Origin: Chthonomonas sp. UBA2785
Lineage (GTDB): Bacteria > Armatimonadota > Fimbriimonadia > Fimbriimonadales > Fimbriimonadaceae
Reading direction: 5' to 3'
Assembly: GCA_002352215.1 (NCBI GenBank)
Contig: DEIB01000019.1
Location: 1-64,000 of the forward strand
Length of the DNA: 64,000 nt
The notes below the pieces were generated by a model. It made no database searches and had not been told where the DNA came from. It saw only the letters and a program-made list of their open reading frames with translations. The translations under genes and the position numbers were made by a program. Below are positions 16,580 to 24,574 of the stretch, in pieces (the first letter of the stretch is position 1; every line of letters begins with the position of its first letter).

Positions 16580-16761
16580 TGACAGACGCACCTCCCCAGT
16601 ATATTCAGGCAAGCAAATTAGAAGTTGTTGTCTCAGGATTTCGCAAGAGCCAAGACCTGGTAGTTCTACTTGCCTGCAATTTTTCCTAGGAGTGCTAGAC
16701 TGATTTCGTCGGCTTTGTGCACGCATGTGCGCACGGCCATTTTGGCGAGAGTACAAATTCC

Positions 16762-17655
16762 ATGAACAAACTGATGTTGATCGCGGGTGCGATGGTGGCG
16801 GTGACGGCACCGGCCTATGCCATCACGCTTTATTCCAGCACTTTCGATACGAGCAGCTCCTCGAGTGACTTCAATGTCATCTCGGTGAACTCTGCGGCTG
16901 ATACGGTGATCTTCGGCGACAACTACGGTGCGCGCGGCGTAGGCGAAGCCCCGAACACCCCGGGCAGTGCGTCGGCGACTCGCGGTCTGTACATGCAGAC
17001 CAACAAGGGCGCAACGGGCGTCATCAACGGCATCAACGCCTACCTGACGGCGGGCGGCGTGAACACCTTCACCGGTGACATCACGGTGGCCTTCGACCTT
17101 TGGATGAACGTGCCGTCCCCCCTGACGAACACGACCGAGCATGCCATGTTCGGCATCAACACGGATGGCGTGGGCACGAACTCCCGCACCGGCTCCACGC
17201 AGACGGGTGCCGATGGCGTTTGGTATCACATTTCGGGTGACGGTGCCTATTCCGGAACCTCTACGGTGCTGAACAACCGTGACTTCGTCGGTTACATGGA
17301 CAATGGCGTGAGTGCTCGCATTGACCACCTTCAAGCTCCGTTCCCGACGCTCTTCCCGAACGGTCCGCAAGTCGGCGCCGCTGGCAATGGGTGGATTCGA
17401 GTCGAAATCGAAGAGATCGCCGGCAACGTAGAGCTTCGCTTCAACGGCACCGTGATCTCGAACTACGCGAACACGGGTGCCGCCGATGGCTTCATGTTCC
17501 TGGGCTACCAAGACCCGTTCTCGGGCAGCATTGGTGCCAACACGCTGTTCGCGGTGTACGACAACCTGACCGTGACCGCGGTGCCGGAACCGGCTTCGAT
17601 GATCGCGCTGGGCGCGGGCCTGCTCGCCTTAGCTCGCCGCCGCCGCAAGGCCTGA
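16762..17655 (+). CDS. PEP-CTERM sorting-domain protein
   Basis: 297 residues from ATG 16762, with TACAAA 9 nt upstream. Signal peptide (LMLIAGAMVAVTAPAYA), then a Thr/Ser/Asn-rich beta domain that looks like a lectin/glucanase-type jelly roll (DITVAFDLWMNVP, NGWIRVEIEEIAGNVELRF). The C-terminus has AVPEPASMIALGAG, a hydrophobic helix and RRRRKA, nearly the same tail as the 9418-10125 product. It is a probable exosortase substrate at the cell surface. The 182-bp gap upstream (16580-16761) is a divergent promoter region and contains an imperfect palindrome gtgcacgcatgtgcgcac at about 16718-16735. Confidence 0.85.
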   Translation: MNKLMLIAGAMVAVTAPAYAITLYSSTFDTSSSSSDFNVISVNSAADTVIFGDNYGARGVGEAPNTPGSASATRGLYMQTNKGATGVINGINAYLTAGGVNTFTGDITVAFDLWMNVPSPLTNTTEHAMFGINTDGVGTNSRTGSTQTGADGVWYHISGDGAYSGTSTVLNNRDFVGYMDNGVSARIDHLQAPFPTLFPNGPQVGAAGNGWIRVEIEEIAGNVELRFNGTVISNYANTGAADGFMFLGYQDPFSGSIGANTLFAVYDNLTVTAVPEPASMIALGAGLLALARRRRKA

Positions 17656-17677
17656 GCTTCGGTTCAGTCCTCAATCC

Positions 17678-17717
17678 AAACTCCCTTCGGCCTGGGCCGT
17701 GGGGAGTTTTTCTTTTT
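17678..17717 (+). terminator. Intrinsic terminator after the PEP-CTERM gene
   Basis: The stem aactccc (about 17679-17685) pairs with ggggagtt (17701-17708) around an inner CGGCC/GGCCG pair, followed by TTTTTCTTTTT to 17717. Confidence 0.85.
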
Positions 17718-17742
17718 GCACCGGGCTCGGGTAGGGTGAGGC

Positions 17743-18078
17743 ATGCCGCAGTTCTTGGTCGCCATCCACCACCCCGACGATTACCAAGCCAGCGTTGTGG
17801 AAGACGACGCCATGCGCCACGACATTGATGACCTCAATGATGAAATGGTCGCAGCGGGGGTGCGTAAGTTTGTGGGCGGGCTGAAGCCCGTGGCCCAGGC
17901 CCGATCCATCCCGGCGGGCGGCAGCGAAGTCACAGGGGCCCCGACCATGCCTGGCACCCTACACATGGGTGGCCTGTGGGTGCTGGAATGCGCCGACCTG
18001 GACGAGGCTCTGGCCTGGGGGCAAAAGGCGGCGAAGGCCTGCCGCGCCCCGGTGGAAGTCCGCCCTTTCTACCCCTAA
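17743..18078 (+). CDS. YciI-like (YCII) family protein
   Basis: 111 residues with the ferredoxin-like YCII layout: N-terminal strand QFLVAIHHP, a helix DDLNDEMVAAGV, a central KFVGGLKPV, then GGLWVLECADLDEALAWGQKA and the final strand PVEVRPFY. Small proteins of this family are often near sigma factors or are dehydrochlorinase-like, but no substrate can be inferred. TAGGGT lies 5 nt before the ATG, suggesting a leaderless message. Confidence 0.8.
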   Translation: MPQFLVAIHHPDDYQASVVEDDAMRHDIDDLNDEMVAAGVRKFVGGLKPVAQARSIPAGGSEVTGAPTMPGTLHMGGLWVLECADLDEALAWGQKAAKACRAPVEVRPFYP

Positions 18079-18129
18079 GATTGGCCCCGTCCTAACCTTG
18101 CCTTAATCAAAGCCACGCTCGGAAGTGGT

Positions 18130-18135
18130 TAAACT
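18130..18135 (+). promoter_or_regulatory. -10-like box TAAACT, leaderless-type
   Basis: TAAACT lies 6 nt before the phoX-like ATG at 18142. Confidence 0.45.
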
Positions 18136-18141
18136 GCCCGC

Positions 18142-19521
18142 ATGGAACTCAATCGGCGCGACCTTCTCAAGACGAGCCTGGCAGGTGGACTTCTCGGCGT
18201 TACCGGATTGCTGACGCGGGCTTCGCTGGCCACCCCGGCCCTCCGCCGCGACTACGGGAACGAGCAGGTCGGATACGGGGCTTTGCGCCGCCGCGCCGCT
18301 GAGAACACGGGCCAAGAAATTCTGGCGCTGCCGGATGGATTCCGGTACACCGCGTTCGGGGCCACCGGCGACAAGATGTCGGATGGCTACATCACGCCCG
18401 GTGCGCACGACGGCATGGCCACCCTCAATCACCGGGGCAAGATCCGCATCGTCCGCAACCACGAGGTGCGCAACAAGCCCGAGGAGTCGGGTGCCTACGG
18501 TTCGCTGGAAACCGCCTACGACCCGCGCGGCGGCGGCGGCACGACGACCCTGATCGTGGACCCCGAAACCCGCCTACTGGAGCGTGATTTCGTCTCCCTG
18601 AATGGCACTATCGTCAACTGCGCGGGCGGCCGCACCCCCTGGGGCACCTGGATTAGCTGCGAAGAGACCACGGCCGGCGAAGGCATCAGCCAGGTCTATC
18701 ACAAGGACGAAACCCTGGGCGGCGGCTTTACGCGGCCCCACGGCTATAACTTCGAAGTCTCCTTCCTTGACGATGAGCCGGTGCGCGCGAAGCCGCTCTA
18801 CGAAATGGGGCGCTTTGTGCACGAGGCCATTGCCGTGGACCCCAGCACCGGCATCGTTTACCAAACCGAGGACCACAAGACGGCGGGCTTCTACCGCTTC
18901 ATCCCCCACGTGTACGGCAAGCTGGCCGAGGGCGGCAAACTGCAAATGGCCAAGGTGAAGGGCCGCGACCTGGTGGACACGCGCAAGGGCCAGCCCAAGA
19001 ACGTGACCTACGAAATTGAATGGGTGGACATCAAGAATCCGGACCCGAGCAACGCCTGGAGCGACTCGCTGGCGCTGGGCAACCAAGGCCGCGAGAACGG
19101 CGCCATGACGTTCGGGCGACTGGAAGGGGCGTGGTACGCCGAAGGGGCGATCTTCCTGAACAGCACAGACGGCGGCGATGAAGGGCTGGGCCAGGTGTGG
19201 CGCTATACGCCGATGGGCGAGTCGCGGGGCGAACTGACCTTGCTTTTCGAATCGCCGAGCGCGGACGTGCTGGATGCGCCGGACAACCTCTGCGTTTCTC
19301 CGCAAGGCTCGCTGGTGATCTGCGAAGACGGCGACGACACGCAGTACGTGCGCGGCCTGAACAAGGACGGGCTGATCTTCGACTTTGCCCTCAATGTCTT
19401 GAACGGCAGCGAGTTCTGCGGCGCGACGTTCAGCCCCGATGGGCGGACCCTATTCGTCAACATCCAGACCCCCGGGATCACCTTGGCGATCTGGGGGCCG
19501 TGGGAGCGAGGCGCGTTCTAA
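18142..19521 (+). CDS. PhoX-family (DUF839) exported protein, Tat substrate
   Basis: 459 residues. The N-terminus has a twin-arginine signal (NRRDLLKTSLAGGLLG). The body has DUF839/PhoX features: NHRGKIRIVRNHEVRN, GTWISCEETTAGEG (the Cys/Glu region that binds the Fe/Ca cofactor in PhoX), FVHEAIAVDPSTGIVYQTED and the C-terminal DNLCVSPQGSLVICEDGD. PhoX enzymes are calcium/iron alkaline phosphatases folded in the cytosol and exported by Tat. Other DUF839 proteins have no known activity, so phosphatase function is likely rather than certain. The stop overlaps the convergent DinB-like gene by 4 bp. Confidence 0.85.
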   Translation: MELNRRDLLKTSLAGGLLGVTGLLTRASLATPALRRDYGNEQVGYGALRRRAAENTGQEILALPDGFRYTAFGATGDKMSDGYITPGAHDGMATLNHRGKIRIVRNHEVRNKPEESGAYGSLETAYDPRGGGGTTTLIVDPETRLLERDFVSLNGTIVNCAGGRTPWGTWISCEETTAGEGISQVYHKDETLGGGFTRPHGYNFEVSFLDDEPVRAKPLYEMGRFVHEAIAVDPSTGIVYQTEDHKTAGFYRFIPHVYGKLAEGGKLQMAKVKGRDLVDTRKGQPKNVTYEIEWVDIKNPDPSNAWSDSLALGNQGRENGAMTFGRLEGAWYAEGAIFLNSTDGGDEGLGQVWRYTPMGESRGELTLLFESPSADVLDAPDNLCVSPQGSLVICEDGDDTQYVRGLNKDGLIFDFALNVLNGSEFCGATFSPDGRTLFVNIQTPGITLAIWGPWERGAF

Positions 19522-20000
19522 TCCCAGTCGTAGGGGTTGTCGCCCCGCGACCAGAGATAGGACACCAGTTGCCCGGCGTGATACGATTCGTGCCGGGCAA
19601 TAAAGCTGTAGAGGGCGGCGGCCGTGACCGTCTCTAATCCGAGATACTCCGCGAACCCGGAACTGACTTTCACTTGGGCGTGAAGGTCTTCCTCACTGGT
19701 CTGGTCGAGGAGTTGAAGCGTGAGGGCGCGGGTTTCATCCAGCATCTTCACCAATTCGGCCACCGAATTGGCGGCCCATAGCGGGGCGTCTTCTTCATCG
19801 GGGCTTCGAGATTCTTTGCCCTGCAGCCGGGTTGTGATGGCCTGCTCAGTGCTAATCATCTCTACAAACTGGCCTTGGACGGTGCGCATGCCCTCGGCGG
19901 GTGCCCAGGGCAGCAAGTCGTCAGTGAGGTGGGGGTAGGTTTCGACGAGGTCCGAGCGCACGGAATCCAGCTGCGCGCGGAGCATTTCCTTTAGCGGCAT
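19518..20000 (-). CDS. DinB superfamily protein
   Basis: 160 residues, four-helix DinB-like: N-terminal MLRAQLDSVRSDLVETYPHL, a central helix, and the C-terminal metal-binding pair ARHESYHAGQL. It differs from the 10224-10688 DinB relative in sequence, so this is not a local duplicate. TAGACT lies 5 nt before the ATG on the minus strand. It overlaps the PhoX-like gene by 4 bp, tail to tail. Confidence 0.8.
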   Translation of the reverse strand: MPLKEMLRAQLDSVRSDLVETYPHLTDDLLPWAPAEGMRTVQGQFVEMISTEQAITTRLQGKESRSPDEEDAPLWAANSVAELVKMLDETRALTLQLLDQTSEEDLHAQVKVSSGFAEYLGLETVTAAALYSFIARHESYHAGQLVSYLWSRGDNPYDWD

Positions 20001-20005
20001 GCGTC

Positions 20006-20011
20006 AGTCTA
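20006..20011 (-). promoter_or_regulatory. -10-like box TAGACT, leaderless-type
   Basis: On the minus strand TAGACT is followed by 5 nt and the ATG of the DinB-like gene at 20000. Confidence 0.5.
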
Positions 20012-20074
20012 TCCCCTCGTGACTTTGCGGGGAAGATCCCTTGAGGAAACCCCTGGCCGAATTCTTGAGTAAGA

Positions 20075-20905
20075 ATGAACACATCCATGCGGCGCGCGTT
20101 CACCCTAATAGAGCTTTTGGTGGTCATTGCCATCATTGCCATCCTGGCGGCGATCCTGTTCCCGGTGTTCTCGCGCGCCAAGGATGCGGCCAAGGCCACG
20201 GCGGGCATCGCCCAAATGCGCCAGCTCGCGGCGGGCGTGATGATGTACGCGGGCGACTACGACGACTACCCGGTGCCCAGCACCAACTACGATGCGCCCA
20301 TTAGTGACCCCAACCGCATCTGGACCGTGCCGATCTTGCCCTACCTCAAGAATAAGGAGATTCTCATCGCGCCGGGAGCCAACACCAGTCAATACGCCAC
20401 CGACTGGAATACTCGCCAGCGGCAAAGCGTGGGCTACAACGACGTGATGGCGATTTCTTCGCTGGTGGGCAACACTGCCGACCGCATCTGCAACGACGGG
20501 GAAGTGCGATTTGGGTGTTCGGCCTTCTGGAATGCCGCTTCGTTTGGGCAGATGGAAGAGACCGCCCGCATCGGCCTCTTTGCGAACACTCCCCACGGCA
20601 ATGGCGGTAAGTATCGCGGCTTTGTGTTCGGGGCAGACAATGGCACCGTGTATCGTCCGGACTACACGTCGTTTACGTCGCTCGATCAGGCCGTGCCGCT
20701 GGCTTCAGGCGAAGATCTGGTGCAGGTGATGGGGAATGCCCCGTTGAACTTGCAAGCGAGCGAGCTCAAGCCGATTATCGGCCGATACAACAAAGCCGGC
20801 AAGGACGGGCGCACCCCGGTGGTGTTTGCGGATGGGCACACCAAGTCCATCTTGGCGTCTCAGATCGCCAACGGCAGCTCGGGGATTATCTGGCGCTTCC
20901 GCTAA
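20075..20905 (+). CDS. Type II/IV pseudopilin-like prepilin protein
   Basis: 276 residues. The N-terminus is a class III signal: MRRA then FTLIELLVVIAIIAILAAIL, with the prepilin-peptidase site before Phe and Glu at +5. After the helix comes FPVFSRAKDAAK, typical of the abundant Armatimonadota/Planctomycetes pseudopilins. The globular part ends with VVFADGHTKS, matching the C-terminal DGH motif of H-X9-DG pseudopilins. It is probably assembled in a pseudopilus or displayed at the membrane. ATG 20075 or the internal ATG 20087 could be the start. A second copy-type member is at 47079-48035. Confidence 0.85.
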   Translation: MNTSMRRAFTLIELLVVIAIIAILAAILFPVFSRAKDAAKATAGIAQMRQLAAGVMMYAGDYDDYPVPSTNYDAPISDPNRIWTVPILPYLKNKEILIAPGANTSQYATDWNTRQRQSVGYNDVMAISSLVGNTADRICNDGEVRFGCSAFWNAASFGQMEETARIGLFANTPHGNGGKYRGFVFGADNGTVYRPDYTSFTSLDQAVPLASGEDLVQVMGNAPLNLQASELKPIIGRYNKAGKDGRTPVVFADGHTKSILASQIANGSSGIIWRFR

Positions 20906-21360
20906 TTTGACCGTTTGGTGAGGGCCTGCAACAGCAGGTCCGGCCGCTGGCTTCCGATCAGCATCGTCCGGCCGTTCTTGAGGGTGAGCATCACCCCAAG
21001 GTTCCCGCGCGCGTTGAGCGCGGCGACCGGGATGCCTCGGATTCCCCAACCCCCGTACTCTCGGATGGGGTTGTATTGCACGGCTTTGGCCGCGAGGATC
21101 TCGGTGCGGGGCATGCGCCACCGGTAAGTGCGGATGAAGCCGAAATGAACCCGGATTTCCCGCTCATCCACCTCGGTAGTCATTTGAAAAATGAGCGCAA
21201 AGACCAAACCCATGCTGAGAGCGGTTCCTCCCAGGGCGAAGAGCGCGGTGCGCAGAGATTCGCCCTCAGCGTAGAGCGCACCCGCCACCGCTACGACGGG
21301 CAAAGCCATCAGGAGCTCTGCCCACAGCGGGAACCGTTGGCGCTCGGTGAAGTGGGTCAA
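20902..21360 (-). CDS. Membrane protein of a tandem paralogous trio (third gene)
   Basis: 152 residues starting at TTG 21360, which overlaps the preceding stop as TTGA. Two hydrophobic helices near the N-terminus (LMALPVVAVAGALY, ALSMGLVFALIF) are followed by a soluble domain with VDEREIRVHFGF, YGGWGIRGIPVAALNARGNLGV and KNGRTMLIGSQRPDLLLQAL. This layout (two helices, then a beta-rich cytosolic part) resembles bacterial PH-like membrane proteins. It shares most of these blocks with the two upstream genes. Function unknown. Confidence 0.7.
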   Translation of the reverse strand: MTHFTERQRFPLWAELLMALPVVAVAGALYAEGESLRTALFALGGTALSMGLVFALIFQMTTEVDEREIRVHFGFIRTYRWRMPRTEILAAKAVQYNPIREYGGWGIRGIPVAALNARGNLGVMLTLKNGRTMLIGSQRPDLLLQALTKRSN

Positions 21361-21848
21361 TACTCTGAAGACGAGGTAGAGAGGGGTGTGGTTGCATTGG
21401 GCAGATGAAGAGCCTTTAAGAGCTGATCAGGATGCTGACTACCGACCAGCATTGTGCGCCCATTCTTTAGCTTTATCAACACTCCCAGGTTCCCGCGAGT
21501 ACAAAGTGCATTTGTGGGAAATCCTTTGATTCCCCATCCGCCATACTCCTTTAGCGCATTGTATTCAACAACCTTTGCCTCAACGATGTCCCTGCGAGCC
21601 GCTACCCAACTATAGACGGGAAAGTAGCCAAAAATCACTCGAATCTCGCGGTCGTCTACCTCGGTAAACATCCAGTAAAAGCAAAGGTAGCCCAATGCCG
21701 TGAATCCAGAAAGGGCATAAACAAACAGGAGAGAGGGTCTTTGGGAAGACCTGGAGTAAAAGGAAACAAGGCCGACGACGACTAATGGGACAAGATGTAG
21801 TAATTCTGCCCATAGGTGGTAGCGCTGGCGCTCGAAATAGTGGGTCAA
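21357..21848 (-). CDS. Membrane protein of a tandem paralogous trio (second gene)
   Basis: 163 residues from TTG 21848, overlapping the upstream stop by TTGA. It begins LTHYFERQRYHLWAELL, nearly the same as the third copy (LTHFTERQRFPLWAELL). It has two membrane helices, then VDDREIRVIFGYFPVY, YGGWGIKGFPTNAL and KNGRTMLVGSQHPDQLLKAL, and ends PLSTSSSEY. A longer in-frame extension upstream lies inside the first gene and lacks family sequence, so I exclude it. Its lower GC content relative to the flanking copies is noticeable. Confidence 0.7.
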   Translation of the reverse strand: MTHYFERQRYHLWAELLHLVPLVVVGLVSFYSRSSQRPSLLFVYALSGFTALGYLCFYWMFTEVDDREIRVIFGYFPVYSWVAARRDIVEAKVVEYNALKEYGGWGIKGFPTNALCTRGNLGVLIKLKNGRTMLVGSQHPDQLLKALHLPNATTPLSTSSSEY

Positions 21849-22336
21849 TACTCCGGGGACGAGGTAGAGAGGGGTGCGGTTGCATCGGGGGCACCCAGGG
21901 CCTGCATCAGCCGGTTGGGGCTCCGGCTCCCGATCATCACCGTCCGCCCGGAGCGCAGAATGACTGCCACGCCCATCTTGTTGCCCGTCCAAAACTTGCG
22001 CAAAGCCTGAACGCGATGGAAGTACTTGTTGATTTCCTCGTGCCGAGCAAAGTCCAGCTTCTCGGTGCTCGCCACCTGAGAGAGCGGCAGCCGGTACCGG
22101 GGGATGGGGATGACGCCGATGGATATGCGCAGCTCGTGCTCATTCACCATGGTCGTCATCTTCGAGAAGAACAGGAACAAGATGCCCCCGACGACAAAGT
22201 AGGAGTAGTAGATCCAGTACCGGATTTGGTTATCTACATAGCCATAAGCCACGGCACCCGCAATGGCCATAGCGACTAGGATGTAGCGAGAACCGCCCCA
22301 GTCGCTTCGCCATTGAGCTTCCTTGAAGCGAGCCAT
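21845..22336 (-). CDS. Membrane protein of a tandem paralogous trio (first gene)
   Basis: 163 residues from ATG 22336, with TAATCT about 9 nt upstream. Two helices (YILVAMAIAGAVAYGYV and YSYFVVGGILFLFF) are followed by VNEHELRISIGVIPIPRYRLPL, KFWTGNKMGVAVILRSGRTVMIGS and RLMQALGAPDATAPLSTSSPEY in pieces. The last segment is echoed by the second gene's PLSTSSSEY, showing tandem duplication. It is more diverged from the other two than they are from each other. Function unknown. Confidence 0.7.
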   Translation of the reverse strand: MARFKEAQWRSDWGGSRYILVAMAIAGAVAYGYVDNQIRYWIYYSYFVVGGILFLFFSKMTTMVNEHELRISIGVIPIPRYRLPLSQVASTEKLDFARHEEINKYFHRVQALRKFWTGNKMGVAVILRSGRTVMIGSRSPNRLMQALGAPDATAPLSTSSPEY

Positions 22337-22348
22337 GGTCCCCCGAGA

Positions 22349-22804
22349 TTACGAAGTGCCTTCGGCGATGGACTTGATGCGCCCCACCGCTTCCGTCCAC
22401 GTCGCGTCCATCCAGTCGTACATGTCTTCCGCTACCTGGCACTTAACATGAAGTGTGTAAACGTCCGGGCCACCTTCCAGCACGTAGCCTTCCTCGCAGC
22501 CCGCCCACGCGGCCACCTCGGGCGTGTCAAACACGTCTTGGTCACCCTGCACGAACCCCATGTGCCGGAACGTTACATGGTGTCCCGCTTCGTAGGCCAC
22601 CACCTCCGAAACCATCCCACCGCGTACGCCATTCTCATCCAGGCCAATGAACCGGACTGTGTTCCCCACGCGCCACTCTCCTTCGTAGAATGTGCCCACG
22701 CAGAACGGCTCGCACCATTTGGTGTAAGTCTCGGGCGATTCAATCACGTTCCAGATGTGGTCACGGTTGCCCTTGATTTCGATGGTCTTTTCAACGGTTT
22801 TCAT
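22349..22804 (-). CDS. SRPBCC (AHSA1/polyketide cyclase-like) protein
   Basis: 151 residues. The START-like helix-grip pattern is seen: N-terminal strand VEKTIEIKGNRDHIWNVIESPETYTKW, then WRVGNTVRFIG, VSEVVAYEAGHHVTFRHMG and the C-terminal helix DWMDATWTEAVGRIKSIAE. Members bind hydrophobic ligands or act with regulators; no ligand can be assigned. It starts 2 bp after the sugar isomerase stop, so the two are probably one transcript. Confidence 0.8.
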   Translation of the reverse strand: MKTVEKTIEIKGNRDHIWNVIESPETYTKWCEPFCVGTFYEGEWRVGNTVRFIGLDENGVRGGMVSEVVAYEAGHHVTFRHMGFVQGDQDVFDTPEVAAWAGCEEGYVLEGGPDVYTLHVKCQVAEDMYDWMDATWTEAVGRIKSIAEGTS

Positions 22805-22806
22805 GG

Positions 22807-23673
22807 TTATCTTCCAAGAATTGCATCCATAGCGCGGGATGCATTCGCGCAGCGCACAAGCGGGTAATGGGCGTAGTAGGGAATCATTTCCGCAACCACC
22901 GGGCCCTCATAGCCAATGTCAGCGATGGCCTGCATCACGTCCGGCCAGGGCACATCGCCTTCCAGCAGGTCCACAAAGCCATCAATCGTGCCGACGGCCC
23001 GGCGGAAATCCTTAAAGTGAATCCCCACCACCAGCGGCCCCAGGGTGCGCAGCCAGTCCTGCGGGTGGCCAAAGGGCATCAGGTTCGCCACATCCACGTA
23101 AGCGCCCACCGCCGGACTTTCCACCGATTGGATAAAACTGCGCATCTCAGCGGGGGAGAGCAGGAACTTGTTCCACACGTTCTCAATGCCCATGCGCACG
23201 CCGCAGGCTTCCGCGGTCGGGGCCACGGCCTTCAGGCCCTCGCGGGCGTAGTTCAGCACTTCGTCGTAAGGCTGCGCGGCGCGATCCGGCAAGAAGAAGA
23301 CATCCACCGCGCCCGGGATGGTGAGCAGAGTGCGCGCTCCCAGCCAGCCGGTGATCTGCACCATGGCCGTCAGCTCTTCGCGGGCCTGCTGGCGGCTCCC
23401 CGCATCGGCATTGCCCAGCGCATTGCCCCAGTAGAGGCCCGAGGCCACACTGGCAATCTTGACGCCCGCATCCGCCGCCTGCTGCAGAATGCGCTGGCAA
23501 TCGGCTTCGGTCGTGGCGGGGGTTAGGTCGCCGGCCCCGCCGATGCAGACCTCCACGGCCTCAAATCCATGCGCCTTGGCGTGGGCAAAGAACTCGGTGA
23601 TCGGCATCGCGCCTTCTAAACCGCCGGGGTACGACCAGTAGTTGATGGACTTGAGAAGCATGGCTGGGTTCAT
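22807..23673 (-). CDS. Sugar phosphate isomerase/epimerase-like TIM-barrel protein
   Basis: 288 residues from ATG 23673, with GATTCT upstream. The AP-endonuclease-2-type barrel pattern is seen: KSINYWSYPGG, GFEAVEVCIGGAGDLTP, VKIASVASGLYWG, GVRMGIENVWNKF (Glu metal ligand), VGAYVDVANLMPFG (Asp ligand), VVGIHFKDFRRA (His) and the final GPVVAEMIPY (Glu). These fit the metal site of xylose-isomerase-like epimerases. The substrate cannot be read from sequence. It is upstream of the SRPBCC gene by 2 bp. Confidence 0.8.
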   Translation of the reverse strand: MNPAMLLKSINYWSYPGGLEGAMPITEFFAHAKAHGFEAVEVCIGGAGDLTPATTEADCQRILQQAADAGVKIASVASGLYWGNALGNADAGSRQQAREELTAMVQITGWLGARTLLTIPGAVDVFFLPDRAAQPYDEVLNYAREGLKAVAPTAEACGVRMGIENVWNKFLLSPAEMRSFIQSVESPAVGAYVDVANLMPFGHPQDWLRTLGPLVVGIHFKDFRRAVGTIDGFVDLLEGDVPWPDVMQAIADIGYEGPVVAEMIPYYAHYPLVRCANASRAMDAILGR

Positions 23674-23710
23674 TCTTGCAGAATCGTGCCGCCACTTGCA
23701 CATCTCTTCG

Positions 23711-23716
23711 CATAAT
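23711..23716 (+). promoter_or_regulatory. -10 box CATAAT, leaderless-type
   Basis: CATAAT is 5 nt before the GTG start at 23722 of the APH-like gene. Confidence 0.55.
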
Positions 23717-23721
23717 GAATT

Positions 23722-24456
23722 GTGGATTCGCCGCTCCCCTTTGGCTTCGAACCCGATGAAGAGCTGGCCGGTGGCTACTGCTCGCGGGTGTGGGCGATGG
23801 GGGATCGTGTTCTTAAGGTGCCGTGGCGAGGGGAGGAACTTGATTCAGGTTGGCAAGCGGCCCTGGCCCTGCAAGGACGGGGTGGCCCCTCGGTCCATCA
23901 CCATGACCCGACCACCGGCGCCCTCGTCATGGATCGGATCGTGCCGGGCGCGCCGCTACATCAGAGCGGGCTAAGTGAAGAGGGCATGGATGAGATCTTT
24001 GCGGGATTCGTCTCTCAGTGGTCGGGGTTGCCGCTGGAGGGCATGACGCCGCTTGCAACCTACACGGCCGAGACCCCTCACCGCGCCTTACGCGACGAAC
24101 TCCTGGCCAATAGCCCCCCGCCGGTATTCCTCCACGGCGACTTGCACCACGAGAACATCCTTGCCGGCCCTGGGGGTTCCCATTTGGTCATCGACCCCAA
24201 AGGGCTCGCGGGAGACCCGGCCTTCGAAGCCGCCGCCTGGCTCCGCAATCCGCGCGATCAATCTCGCGAGTCGGGCGAAATCGAAGCCCGGCTTGAGCGA
24301 CGCACCCAGTTTCTGCAAGCCAGATTCGGGTGGGATCCGTGGCGGATGGAAGCTTGGACGCTCCTCACCCTCGATGACCCCGCCGATCCGCCGGACCCTG
24401 ATACGTTCTGGGATGACCTCACGCAACTGCTGCGCCGTCGCGTGCTCGGGGCATAA
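23722..24456 (+). CDS. Aminoglycoside/hydroxyurea phosphotransferase-like kinase (APH(6) family fold)
   Basis: 244 residues, GTG start. The kinase core is visible: RVLKVPW (ATP-binding Lys), FLHGDLHHENIL (catalytic loop HGD-x4-N) and LVIDPKGLAGDPAFEAAAWLRNP (metal-binding D and the PKG..GDP block typical of the streptomycin/hydroxyurea phosphotransferase branch). At 244 residues it is a little shorter than resistance enzymes of about 265-270. Chromosomal members of this branch need not confer resistance, so the substrate stays open. Two terminators follow it. Confidence 0.75.
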   Translation: MDSPLPFGFEPDEELAGGYCSRVWAMGDRVLKVPWRGEELDSGWQAALALQGRGGPSVHHHDPTTGALVMDRIVPGAPLHQSGLSEEGMDEIFAGFVSQWSGLPLEGMTPLATYTAETPHRALRDELLANSPPPVFLHGDLHHENILAGPGGSHLVIDPKGLAGDPAFEAAAWLRNPRDQSRESGEIEARLERRTQFLQARFGWDPWRMEAWTLLTLDDPADPPDPDTFWDDLTQLLRRRVLGA

Positions 24457-24489
24457 AAAAACCCGCCCGGTGGGAACCTAAGGGCGGGT
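24455..24489 (-). terminator. Intrinsic terminator of the LuxR-type gene
   Basis: ACCCGCCC (24461-24468) pairs with GGGCGGGT (24482-24489). On the minus strand a run of seven T follows. The A-run overlaps the APH-like stop codon. Confidence 0.8.
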
Positions 24490-24494
24490 AACCG

Positions 24495-24519
24495 CTTGAA
24501 TGCGAGATTCAAGTTTTTT
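24495..24519 (+). terminator. Intrinsic terminator of the APH-like gene
   Basis: CTTGAAT (24495-24501) pairs with ATTCAAG (24507-24513) over a 5-nt loop, followed by six T. It sits beside the opposite-strand terminator, so each convergent gene has its own. Confidence 0.75.
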
Positions 24520-24574
24520 GGGTTCGCTTTGATCTGGTCGCGGTGTCGTGGACAATCACGCCAGAAGCTTAAGA

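Noticed and set aside
23722..24456. Antibiotic resistance gene call (streptomycin kinase)
   Set aside because: Only the kinase fold branch can be read. It is chromosomal, short for the resistance enzymes and lacks a resistance context.
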